NCBI GenBank assembly: GCA_009829735.1
Contig: CM020618.1
Location: forward strand, 37,672,894 to 37,736,893
Reading direction: 5' to 3'
Length of the DNA stretch: 64,000 bases
From: Pyropia yezoensis
Lineage: Eukaryota > Rhodophyta > Bangiophyceae > Bangiales > Bangiaceae
In this document: positions 21,370 through 31,750 of the stretch, in pieces
Numbering within the stretch: the stretch's first letter is position 1
Layout of the letters: every line of letters begins with the position of its first letter
The notes under the pieces: model-generated
What the model was told of the DNA's origin: nothing
What the model saw: only the letters and a program-made list of their open reading frames with translations
Databases searched by the model: none
Made by a program: the position numbers and the translations under genes

Positions 21370-23632
21370 GCTCCGCCCCCGCAACCCCGCGACGCCCAAA
21401 CACCAACGGCGGGAGGGGACGCGCGCGTCCACGCCGCCGGGGGCGGGCGCACGCACCCGCCGCAAAGCGACCCGCGGGGCGGCAGCGCCGACACCCAGAC
21501 GGGCGCCGCGCCAAGCGCGACGCGGGGCAGCAGCCGCGACACCGGGACAGGCGCCGCGGGGAGGAGGGGAGGGGTGGTTGTCACGGGGGCCTGTGCGTGG
21601 GCGCGTTCACGGCGCGCGGGCGGCGGTCCCGACATATAGACGCCCCGGGGCCGTCGCCGCGGCTGCAGCTGCGACCGACCGCCGCGAAAGGGACTCTACC
21701 CTGCAGGCATCCACTGGGGCCAAGGGGGGGTGGTGCGGACAGTTCAGTCCAGGTCGCGTGACGCACCCACGTTGCAATTTCTAAGGACTCCATTGGGATG
21801 AAGGGGTCTCGACTATTACTTATGGCCTGCCCATACAGAATGTATTTTGCATCTTGCGAATGAAGTTTGGGCCGTCCACTGCGGGTGGCCAACGCTTCTT
21901 GGCCAGACGGCCCCCGTCGCTGCCAAGTCACACACCCCCCCGGCCGGGTGGGGACAGGCCCACTAAATCCAGGGGGTACAGTAGGACCCGGTGGCCAGCA
22001 AGGCACCGACGGCGGCCACGTGGATTTTTCCGCCTGCCGCCGGCGGTCCCCAAGGAGCCAGGGCCCCGCCGCGCTGCGCGGGCCCCCCCCCCCCCCCTCC
22101 GCGGAGGCCGCGGCGGGCGCACCACCGGCGGCGGGATAGGATCAACCGTGATTTGACCTGCGCGGCAGCGATGGTTGACCCACCACCGCTCGGCGCGGGG
22201 GGTACCGTAGTCGCCCACCGGGGCCTCCGCGGAGGCCACCCCTGTGCTGCACCGACCGCCATCCACCACCCGTGTGGGGGGGCCTCTGCTCTCTCTCCAC
22301 GGGACGGGGAAGAACAGGGGCGCGCGACCAATCCCCCGCTTTTTTTTCCTATGAAATCTGTCTGCTGGTGAGGCCTATGCACAGGAGGGAGCCTGCCTGC
22401 CTCCCCGGCGCCGATCACGGTGCGCGCGCGTGTCTTGCGCGTGTGCGCGCACCGGCGGCGGCCGCCGTCGTGCGCGGGGGGGGCCCGAACCGACGGGCGG
22501 CGCGTCCGTGGGGGGTGCGGGGGGGGGGGGGGGTTGCACGGCACGGGGGCGGCCGACAGGCGCACCCCGCTGTCCTCAACCCCCCCGCGGCGGCCCCCCC
22601 CGCGGCCGGCGGCGGCGGCCCCCCCCCCCCCCTCCCCCGAACCTCCACCGGCGCTCCCTCCCGTGTGCTTCCCCGCGACCGTTGACGGCGGGCGCCGCCG
22701 GGGGCGAGTGTGTGTGTGCACCCAGAGGCCGTGTCGCGGTGCACTGTTGCACCTCCCACCCGCGGGGGGGGTGCTCCCCCCCCCAGACCCCCCCCCCCCA
22801 TCCGTGGCCCGCGTGCCGCGGCCATCATCAAAGGCCTGGGCTCTCATGCCCCGGGGGGAGAGAGGCCGAGAGGGCGTGCCACAACCCCCCCCCCCCGCGC
22901 CCCAAAAAAGGCCGGTGGGGCTTGCCGGGGGCGGTGCGCCCCCACCCCCCCCCCCCCTCACACCGCTGCAGCGTGCGCCACGGTTCCCACCCCCCCTCCC
23001 TCCGCCGCTCCCACCCCCCCCCCCTCTCCCCTCCCCTTCCCCTCCATTTGGGGTGTGTGTGTGCGCACAGGCCACGGACAGCACACGGTGCGGCGCCGCC
23101 CCCCCCCCCCGCCCCCCCCCCCCCCCCCCCCCCGCGTGCACCCCCCCCTCCCCTCCCCACCCCCCCCGCTGCGTCGTTGCCGTCGCGGGCGGCAGGCGCG
23201 CGCACGCGCCGCCTCTCCCCCGCCCGCTGTCCCCGCCCCCTCCGCCCCCGTCGTCCGTGCCCCTTGGCAGGCACCCGCCGCTGACACGCCGACGCGGCGG
23301 CGGCGGCAGCGGCGGCAGCGGCGGCAGCGGCGGCAGCGGCGGTCCCCCGTTCCTTCCCGGCCCGCGCCCGTTGGCGGTCGTGTGTGGGAGTGGTGGCCGT
23401 CCCCGTTCCCCCTCCCGCACGTGGTGTGCACCGGTCGCTCCGTCCACCCCGCCAACACCACCCCCCCCCCCCCGTCCCCGTCCTTGTCTCCTCCCCCCCG
23501 CTCCCCTCCCCCAGGCGGCCCCGACTTGGCACCCTCCCCCCCCCTTCCTTTCCGTTGTCGACACCCCGATCTGGGTAGCTGCCGCCGCCCCGCACCCCCC
23601 CACCCCCCCACCCCCCCCCCAACGGGCAGCGC
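21370..23632. other. Homopolymer-rich intergenic region
   Basis: The 2.3 kb upstream of XPB and of the next plus-strand gene hold many C and G runs (for example 22081-22097, 22615-22634, 23100-23133) and a GGCAGC hexamer repeat at 23294-23340. Open frames here are Pro/Arg/Gly compositional artefacts. The 21640-22400 part is less extreme and is likely promoter DNA. Confidence 0.5.
23294..23340. repeat. GGCGGCAGC-type microsatellite
   Basis: At least four consecutive CGGCGGCAG units. Confidence 0.8.
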
Positions 23633-24546
23633 ATGTCCGTCGTGACCCCCCCTAGCGGCGCCCCCCCACCGCATCCCCCCGCCACCGCCCACCACCCACC
23701 GCCGCCGCCACCCCCCCCCCCCCACCGCCGCCGCTGACGCCCCCGTCGTCGCCGCCGCGGCCGCCGCCGCTGCCGCCCCGCTTCCACCCGTCCCCCGCCG
23801 CGTGGCGGGTGGCGGGCCGCCCGGCGGGCAGCCCGCCGCGGACCTTCCCGGCATCCGCCTCCTCCTCCCCGTCGTCGTCGTCGTCGTCGTCGACGCCGCC
23901 GCCGCCGCCGTCGCCGCCGCTGCGGTCGCCCGCCGACGCTGACGCGGCGGCGGCCGCCACCGACGGCACCCGCGGGCGGCGCCCCCCGCCGCCGCCGTCG
24001 CCGTCGACGACGTGGGCGCCCGGCGGGCGTCCCGCCCTTGTCCCGCTGACGGCGGGGGAGGCCGGCCGGCGCCTCGCGCGGCCGCCGTCGCCCGTCGCCA
24101 CCGCCGCCGCCACCGCCGCCGCCGCCACCGCCACCGCCGCCGCGGCGATCGCGGATCGGCTGGTCGCCGCGGGGGGCATTGGCCGCCGCGGCGGCTCGCC
24201 GCTGACCGGCGGGGTGGCCGACCCGGCCTCCCCCCTCTGTGCCGCGCCGTATCGGTTGTGGGGAGGCCCGGGCGGGCCGCCCACCGCCGCGGGGGCGCCG
24301 TCCCCTGCGGGTGGCGCGTCGTCGCACGCCCCCTCCACCGCGTCCGCGTCCACCACCGCCGCCACCACCGACACCGCTACGCCGGGGTGGGACGGCCCCG
24401 CGCGGGGGGTGTCGTGGGCGCTTGAGGACAACCAGGTGTTCCTGTTTGGCGCGTCGGACGGCTCGGCGACGCCCGTGTCAGAGGTGGGCGCGTCGGCTGT
24501 GGGGAGTGACGACGAGGCCGCCGGGGGGGGGGGGGGCGGCGGTGCG

Positions 24547-24586
<40 letters not shown>

Positions 24587-25000
24587 GTGGGGGTGTGGCT
24601 GTTGGTGGGGGGGGGGCAGCCGACGGCGGTTGGGGCGTGCAGCCCCGGGAGGTGCTGGCCGCGTGGCCCCCGCTGGGGGCGACGCTGTCTGCCGCGGCGG
24701 CGGCGGCGGCGGCGGCGGCGGTAGAGGCGGCAGACGCGGAAGCCGCGGCGGAGGCGGCCGAAGCGGCGGGCGCGGCGCCGGCGCCGGCGCCGGCTGAGGA
24801 GGAGGGGGAGGAGGGGGAGGGGGGCGACGACGCCCCCATGGCGGGCAGCACGGGAGGCAGCGTCAGCAGCACCGACTCGCGGGACCGGGAGCGGAGCCGC
24901 TCTGAGCGCCGCGCCGCCGCGGCGGCTGGGGCGGCTGCGGGTGGCACCAGGGGGGGGGGGGGGGTGGCGCGGCGGCGGGCGGCGGTGGCGGCGGCGGTGG

Positions 25001-25031
<31 letters not shown>

Positions 25032-26229
25032 GGCGGGGGTGCCCCCAACGCCAGCCGTCGGGCGGCCGCGTCGACAGGTGGGGAGGACGGTGGGGGGGGG
25101 GCGCCGGTCGGGCCGGGCGGGCCGGTGGCGGCGACCGCCGACGGGCCGGCACGCCGTGCGGGGAGCGGGGGTGGGGACACGGCCATCCCCGCCGTCTCGG
25201 CGGCGGGGGCGGCCGCCGCGGGCGGCGCGGCCGCCGCACCATTGGGCGGCGCGAATGGGGGGCCCCCGGTGACCTCTGGTGGGCCCTCCCTGGGGGGCCC
25301 CCGTGCCGGCGGCGTCGGTGGGGGTGTTGGCGGCGGCGGTGGCGGTGGTGGTGGTGGAGGTGGTGGTGGGGGTGGTGGTGGGGGAGGCGGCGGCGACGGC
25401 GGCGGCGGCGGCGGCGACGGGCGCCCCCCCCCGGGCGTGTCGTCGACAGACGTGGAGGCCAAGCTGGTGGCTCTCGAGGCGGCGGCCGCCGAGGAAGGCA
25501 TCGCGTGGACGCCCACGGACGTGGCCACGTGGGCGACCAACCTCCTGCACTATGCGGACGACATGGAGGTTGAAAGGTCCCTCGCCGCGGCCGTTGCCGC
25601 CGACGGGGCCGCCGCCGAGGCGGCCGACGCCGCCTACGCCGCCCGCGCCGCCGACGTGGCGCGCCGGCAGGAGCTGTCGGACGGGGACGCGCGTGGCCAG
25701 GAGGACTATGCGGAGCACCTGGCGCACCTGGAGCGGGACGTGGAGTCCCTCCGGGAGCGCGCCGAGACGCGCACCGCCGCGCTCGCCGCGGCGGTGGATG
25801 AGGTGGCGGCCGCCGAGGCAGACGCCGCCGCCGCCGCCGCCGGCCGCGACGCGGCGGCGGCGGCCGAAGACGCGGCGGCGGGGGAGTGGGCCCGCCGCGC
25901 GGCGGCGGCAGAGGACGAGACGCGGGAGCTGCAGCTGGAGGTGGCCCGCCTCAACGCCGCCGTCCGCAACCGCCGGCCGCCGCCGCCGCCACCCACCGCG
26001 ACAATGAGCGGCGGCGGCGGCGGTGCAGGGGGGGCGGGGGGGGGGGGGGGGGGGGGGTGGCTTTGGCAGCATGGCCGCCTCGCAGCCGCCGCTGCCGCCG
26101 CCGCCGCCATCGTCGCTGCCGCCGCCGCCGCCATCGTCGCTGCCGCCGCCGCCGCTGCCGCCGCCCGTGGGGGGGGCGGGCGGGTACGGGCCGCCGCCGC
26201 CCGTGGGGGCGGCCGCCGCCCGCGGGGCG

Positions 26230-26267
<38 letters not shown>

Positions 26268-27482
26268 CTGGTATGGTGCACCGGGGGCGGGGGGGGTGGG
26301 CACGGCGGGGGGGGGCGGTGGAGGCGCCCCTGCCGTCGGTGGCGGCACGGTTGGCGGTGGCATTGGCGCGGGCGCGCCGCCGCCGGGGGGTGCGCCCTAC
26401 TGGGCGGCCGCCCCCGGGGGTGGCGGCGGCGGTGGCGGCGGCGGTGCCGGTGCCGGTGGCGGGGGTGCCCCCGGGGGGGGGGGGGGGGCGCGTACGAGCC
26501 CCCGCGGCCGTCGCCGCCCGTGTATGGGGGCGGGGGCGGCGCGGGGGGGAGCGTGGGGGCCTACCACCCGCCGCCCCCCGCCGGGGGCGGTGGGTATGAG
26601 CACGTATCGGCCTACGGGGCGGCGCAGGGTGGGGGCGGCGGCGGCGGTGGGGGGGGGGTGGGGGGGGACGGCGGGTGGCACCCCCCGCCGCCGCCCCTGT
26701 CGTCCATGCCACCGGCCGGCCGGGCCGCCTACCCCCCTCCCGCCGCGTCCGTTGCGGATGATATGGGCGTCGGCCGCGCCGGGGGGCGGCCGGGGAGCCG
26801 CGGCGGCCAGCCGCTGCCGCCGCCGCCGCTCCCGCCGCGGGGTGCGCCGGGAGGCGCGTACGGGTACCCGCCCCCCCCTCCTGCCGCTCCCGCGGATGGG
26901 GGAGGTGGGGTGGGGGGTGCCGCCGCTGCCAGTCTGGCCGGCACCGCCGGCGGCGGGGGTCCCCGTGGCGCCTCGGGCGACCGTGGGGGCGCCGGCGCGT
27001 ACGGGGCCTACGGGGCGGGCGATGCCGCCGCCCGGCGGGGGGCGGTGGACGGGCTGCTGGCTCTTGGGGGGGATGGCGGTGGTGGTGGCGGTGGTGGCGT
27101 CGGGGGGGGCGCCGCAGGGGCGGGCGGTGGTGCGGGCGGGGGGAGGGGGGGCGTGCCCCTCGGGGCGGCCGCGCCGCCGCCCGCCGGCGGGTACGAGCCC
27201 CTGCTGACGCGGCCGCGGCCGTCGGCAGGCGTCGCCGACGGAATTGGCGGTGGCGTCGGCGGCGGTGGTGGCGGCGGAGGCGGTGGTGGGGCAGACGGCG
27301 CGGCGGCGGCCGGGGCGGCGGCGGGGGCGGGGGGGGGACCCGCGGCGGCGGTGCTGGCGGGCATCCGCCCTCGACTCGACGCGATTAACCGGGCTGGGGT
27401 GCCGGGTGCCGCGGCGGGGGGGGGGTGGGAGCGCCGGGATGGGGGTGCGGGGGGGGGAGGGGGGTATGACCGCCGTCCGTAG
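23633..27482 (+). CDS. Large Gly/Pro/Ala-rich coiled-coil protein, frame broken at homopolymers
   Basis: I see one gene whose frame changes at four G/C runs. It starts at ATG 23633 (MSVVTPPSG), shifts at the C run near 23708-23722, runs in frame 1 to the G run at about 24950-24963 and continues in frame 3. It moves to frame 1 near the G run at 26040-26057, then back to frame 3 near 26479-26488, ending at the TAG at 27480-27482. The only well-structured part is DNA 25440-25980, a helical region (VEAKLVALEAAAAEEG...) with an E/R/A heptad pattern typical of a coiled coil. A short ordered segment (VSWALEDNQVFLFGASDG) lies near 24410-24460. Everything else is poly-Gly, poly-Ala and Pro-rich, including PPPPPSSLPPPP repeats. 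No catalytic domain is recognised. It could be a scaffold or RNA-granule protein; function is unknown. Confidence 0.5.
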
Positions 27483-28061
27483 GGGGGCGCGCTGGGGGGG
27501 AGGGGGTATGTGGCTGTTGTAGGTCCGGTACTCACAGGAAGACAGAGAGGGTGGGGAGGGGGGACGGATAGTGTGTGAGCGAGAGTGGTGAGCACGCTGT
27601 GGCGGCTATCTACGGCTGGTCTACCGCGGTGGGTGCTCCAGAGACGTGGCCTGTAGGTGGGTGTGAAAATCCCGCTCTTTGCCCGGGGAAGCGTTGAAGC
27701 GTTGGCCATGACCTCACGAATTTACTCGATGAGTTTCATACATAGGCTTGTCAGAATGCACGTTGCTTTCTGCAACATGCATGTTCGAAAATTCTTCTCG
27801 AGGTAAAGCACAATGTGCTGTCATCGTAAATACTGTGCTTCATGTAAAAGGTGGATGTTGAAGGGACGTGAGGTGATTGGTCCAGACAGCGATTTTCATC
27901 ACCTTCACGTACCTACAGGGATCACGCTCGGACGTGATCCCTTCCAGCTGCCGCCACCTATCTGCCTGTTCGCACCTTCACGCCCCAGCCGACTTCCGCA
28001 TCCTCCCTCCCCACCACTACCGCCACGCCGCGCCCGCCCTCCCCCCTGTCGCGCACCAGCC
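27483..28061 (+). promoter_or_regulatory. Upstream region of the Dus gene with several palindromes
   Basis: This AT-richer patch holds a perfect 12-base palindrome AACATGCATGTT at 27774-27785. It also has an inverted repeat AGCACA/TGTGCT at 27807-27819, and a perfect 10-base-arm hairpin (AGGGATCACG, six-base loop, CGTGATCCCT) at 27917-27942, about 120 bases before the start codon. Confidence 0.5.
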
Positions 28062-29813
28062 ATGGCCTGCGTCAAAGGAGGCGGCGGCTGTACCCCATCC
28101 CCGTCCGCTCGCCCCCTTCCGCCCGTCGCGTGGGCGGTGGTGCCCTCGCCCGACGGCGGCGGCGGCGGCAGCGGTCGGCGGCGGCAGCGGGCGGCGGCGG
28201 AGGCGATGGTGCGGGGTAGAGCCGCCCCGTGGGGCACACCGCTTGGGGGGCACCGCCGCCGTTGGTGCGGCCTGCAGGTGCCCCTGCCGCCACCGCCGCC
28301 GCTCCTGTCCCCGCTGCCGTTGGAGCTGCTTCCCCGGCAACGGCGGCGGTGCATTCCGACTGCCGTTGCCCGGCCACCGACGGCCGACACGGCGGCAGCG
28401 GCGGCGGCACAAGCAGCGGCAGCGGCAAACGCGGCAGCCGGGGCGGCCGCGGCTGGTCCAGCGGTGGGGTCGCTGCCGTCGGTGCTGCACCTGGGCCCCC
28501 ACGCCGTATCCCCCTATGTGCTGGCGCCCATGGCGGGCATCACCGACGCGCCCTTTCGCACCCTCTGCCGCCGCTACGGTGGCGACTCGGCGCTGTACGT
28601 GTCCGAGATGGTCCTCGCCTCGTCCGTGCCGCCCGTGGTGGGCTCGCCGACGGGCGGCAGCGGCGCCACGTCGTCGTCGGCGGCATCACCCCAGCCGCCG
28701 CCGCCGCCCCTCTCCCGCCTGCGCTTTGGCGCAGACGAGCCGGCGCACCCGCGGGCGGCGCAGCTCTACGGCGTGGACCCATACAGCCTGGCAACCGCCG
28801 CCGAGGCGCTGGTCACCCACCACGGGGTGCGGGTGGTGGACCTCAACTTTGGGTGTCCGCTGCCAAAGGTCACCTCCAAGGGCGGCGGCGCCGCCATCCC
28901 CGCCCGCCCGCGGGTGCTCGCCTCCCTCCTCGACGCCGTCGTTGACGCCGTCGCGGGGGGTGGGGTGGCGGTGACGGCCAAGTTCCGTGCCGGCCTCGAC
29001 GGGTCCACCCTCACCTACCGCACCGCCGGGGCGGTGGCCGAGGCGGCCGGCCTGGCCGCCGTAACCCTCCACGCCCGCACCGCCGCTGACCGGTACGCGG
29101 CGGGGGCGGGGCGCGGGGGGTGGGGCCGCATCGCCACCCTCGCGGCAGACCTGTCCATCCCCGTGGTGGGCAACGGCGACGTCTTTACCGCCGCCGACGC
29201 GGTGGCGATGGTCGCCTCAACGGGCGCGGCGGGGGTGGCCATTGGGCGGGGGGCGCTCGGCCGGCCGTGGCTGTTTGGGGACCTGGCCGCCGCCTGGGCC
29301 ACCGCCGCCGCTGCGGGGGGCGGCGCCGCGGGCGCCGCCGCCGCCGCCGCCGCGGCGGCCGCGGCGGGGCCGACCGTGCCCCCGTGGCCCGTCGTCCGGG
29401 CGGCCATGGCCGACCACGCGGCAGCGGCGGTGGCGGCGCGGGCGGCGCTCGACGGGCTGCCCCCCCCCGCGGTGGCGTCTGCCGGCGGTGCCGCGGCGGC
29501 GGCCGCGGCCGCGTCGGAAGCGCGCGCCCTCCGCACCCTCCGCCGCCAGTTTGGCTACTACCTCATCGGCTATGGGGTGCCCCCCAGCCTCCGGTCGGGC
29601 GTCATGACCGCCGACAGCCTGGCGGGCCTGGTCGCTGCGCTGCACAGAGTCCCCGCGGGGGCGGTGGGGGTGGACGCGGCCGCCGCGGTCGCCCCGGGGG
29701 GGGGGGGGGGGGGGGGGGGGGCTCGTGTCATCCTGCCGGCGGGCTACCTGGACGGCGCCGACAGTGGGGTGCTGCCAGACGCGGCCGCCGAGGGCGACGC
29801 GTCTTGCGGGTGA
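28062..29813 (+). CDS. DusB-like tRNA-dihydrouridine synthase
   Basis: The 583-residue product starts at ATG 28062. The first 140 residues are Ala/Pro/Arg-rich with no acidic cluster, which would suit an organelle transit peptide. The Dus TIM barrel follows: APMAGITDAPFRTLC near residue 157, YVSEMV, then DLNFGCPLPKVTSKGGGAA with the catalytic cysteine at about residue 265, VTAKFRAG, LHARTA and VGNGDVFT. The GIGRGALGRPWLF-like segment (AIGRGALGRPWLF) binds FMN phosphate. It reduces uridine to dihydrouridine in tRNA D-loops using FMN and NADPH. Poly-Ala inserts after the barrel (29320-29370) are peculiar to this genome. DusB-like sequence and possible transit region suggest a plastid or mitochondrial tRNA substrate, which is inference. 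The gene is intronless and converges on the USP gene. Confidence 0.9.
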   Translation: MACVKGGGGCTPSPSARPLPPVAWAVVPSPDGGGGGSGRRRQRAAAEAMVRGRAAPWGTPLGGHRRRWCGLQVPLPPPPPLLSPLPLELLPRQRRRCIPTAVARPPTADTAAAAAAQAAAAANAAAGAAAAGPAVGSLPSVLHLGPHAVSPYVLAPMAGITDAPFRTLCRRYGGDSALYVSEMVLASSVPPVVGSPTGGSGATSSSAASPQPPPPPLSRLRFGADEPAHPRAAQLYGVDPYSLATAAEALVTHHGVRVVDLNFGCPLPKVTSKGGGAAIPARPRVLASLLDAVVDAVAGGGVAVTAKFRAGLDGSTLTYRTAGAVAEAAGLAAVTLHARTAADRYAAGAGRGGWGRIATLAADLSIPVVGNGDVFTAADAVAMVASTGAAGVAIGRGALGRPWLFGDLAAAWATAAAAGGGAAGAAAAAAAAAAAGPTVPPWPVVRAAMADHAAAAVAARAALDGLPPPAVASAGGAAAAAAAASEARALRTLRRQFGYYLIGYGVPPSLRSGVMTADSLAGLVAALHRVPAGAVGVDAAAAVAPGGGGGGGGARVILPAGYLDGADSGVLPDAAAEGDASCG

Positions 29814-30927
29814 ATGGCAGGAAGACGAGGACACACACGAAAAAGGGGGGGTGGTGCGTGAGCAGACCTTGGGGGGAGGACGGCTGGTATCGAAAGCGGG
29901 TGTGCGCCGCGCCAGCGGCTGTCGTGTCCTTGCTCGCGGCCGCGGGTCCCCCCGCGCCCCCCTCTTCCCGAGCCGCCTGCCGCCACTCCTCCCCGCCGCC
30001 GCCGTCCCAACCACTACCGCCATCGCCACCGCCGCTTCGCTGATGCCGGCCGACGTGGCCAGGCGTGTCTGCGGCGACAGGCGTCATTCCCCCCCCCCCC
30101 CCCCCCCCCCCCTTCTCGCCCCTCCCCCTCCCCCGCGGGCCGGCAAGCGGACGGGGTAAGCGGGCGGGGTAGCAGGGGCGTGTCGTCAGCGGTAGGGTTG
30201 ATGGAGGCGGGGTTTCCCCCTTCCCCACCCGCGGGAAGCCGATGGACGGGACGGCGACCGCCCATGTCAATCTCACCGTGGCGGCGGCGGCGGCGGCGGC
30301 GGAGGGCGTGCGGCAGCGGTGGCGGCGGCGGTGGTGGCGGTGGTTGATCGGGCTGGGAGGCGGGCATGTGGGGGACGTGGGGCGGGGTCGGGGGGGGGGA
30401 TTTGTTAGGGTCGCAGAGAAAGTGACAAGGGCCGGGGAGAAGGGCAGCGCACGAGTGGGGAGGGCGGGTCGGCCCTGACGGCACCGCCGCACTGCGGCTG
30501 TGGCGGGACGGCAGGGCGGGCGGCCGGGCGGCCGGGCGGGGAACGCCCGCCGGCCGCGGTTGGCCGCCGCCGCGTCGGCGCGGCGGCGGCAGAGTGCACG
30601 CCGCGCCGCACGGACGTTCCCGAAACCCCCCCCCCACCCCCTCCGCCCCCCCTGCCCCCGCTGTTCTTGCCGGTGTCGGGTCATGGACGCTGCGGGGGCG
30701 CACGCCGCCGGTGGGCGGTTGCGGGCGGTGCTCGTGGGGCGCCCACGGGGGGTGGGTGCCCGCTGCCCGCCGCCCACACCTCTTCGCTCGGTCCACGTCG
30801 TTGCCATTTACGTCCACCCCCCCCCGCTCCCACCTCCCTCCTCCCTCCCGTGGCCACCCCAAACACGCCTCCCCCCCGCAGCTCCCCACCACAAATCCCC
30901 CGACCGCCCTTCCCCCCACCCGCCACC
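29814..30927. other. Intergenic region between convergent Dus and USP genes
   Basis: C and G runs (30091-30112 and others) and a CGG triplet repeat at about 30283-30303. A short plus-strand ORF from ATG 30242 has only Ala/Arg/Trp-rich content. No gene is supported. Confidence 0.45.
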
Positions 30928-31718
30928 CTACCCCCCCCCCCACTGCACATTGGGCTGCCGCGCTACGTAGAATAGCATGTACGCGGCGCCCGAGCGGAGC
31001 GTCGGGGCGCCCCCCCCTCCTCCCGGCACCCCCCCCGGCGCCCCCCCCGCCTCGCCCACCACCTTGTCATCGTCACAGCGGTACCAGCGCCCCCCCCCGC
31101 GGCGGACGAGGGTGGTGTAGTGGCCGCGGTCGATCTTGCCCACGTGGTTGACCACCGCGTACAGGTCGTAGAGGGCCTCGTCGCCGGGCACCAGCCGCGG
31201 CGGCTCAGAGGGGGGGGTGGCCCACGCGGCGGCAGCGGCGACAGCAGCCGCCGCGGCCGCCGCCGCGGCGGCCGCCTTGGCCTTGGCCGCCGTCGCCGCA
31301 GCCGCCGTTGACGCTGCCGCAGCGGATGCCACCGGGGGCACGCCACGAGTGGGGGGGGGGGGGGCGGCGCCCGCGTCGGTGGGGAGCTCCCGCGCCGCCG
31401 TGGCGGGTGCCGTCGGGCCGCCGCCGCCAGACGATGCCGCTGCGGCTGCCGCCGCAGCGGCCGCCGCCAGCATAGACGTGTGCGTGGCGGGGCCGCGGCG
31501 GCGACGGCGGGTGCCCGCGGCGAGAACGCGCGCCGCCTCGGCGGCGCCCCCGTCCCGGCCGTCGGCGCCCGACGAGGACTCGCCGCCCCCGCCGCTGTCC
31601 GTGTCGCTGCTGCTGATAATCTCCACGACACCGCCAACCGTGTCGGCCGGCAGCCTGCCGGGCGCAACCGTCACGACCGCCCCGTCGCCGTCGCCACCGC
31701 CGAAGCCACCGCCACCGC

Positions 31719-31750
<32 letters not shown>

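Noticed and set aside
22420-23655. Long Pro-rich open frames on both strands
   Set aside because: They consist of C-run proline or G-run glycine in every frame, with no conserved motif or splice pattern.
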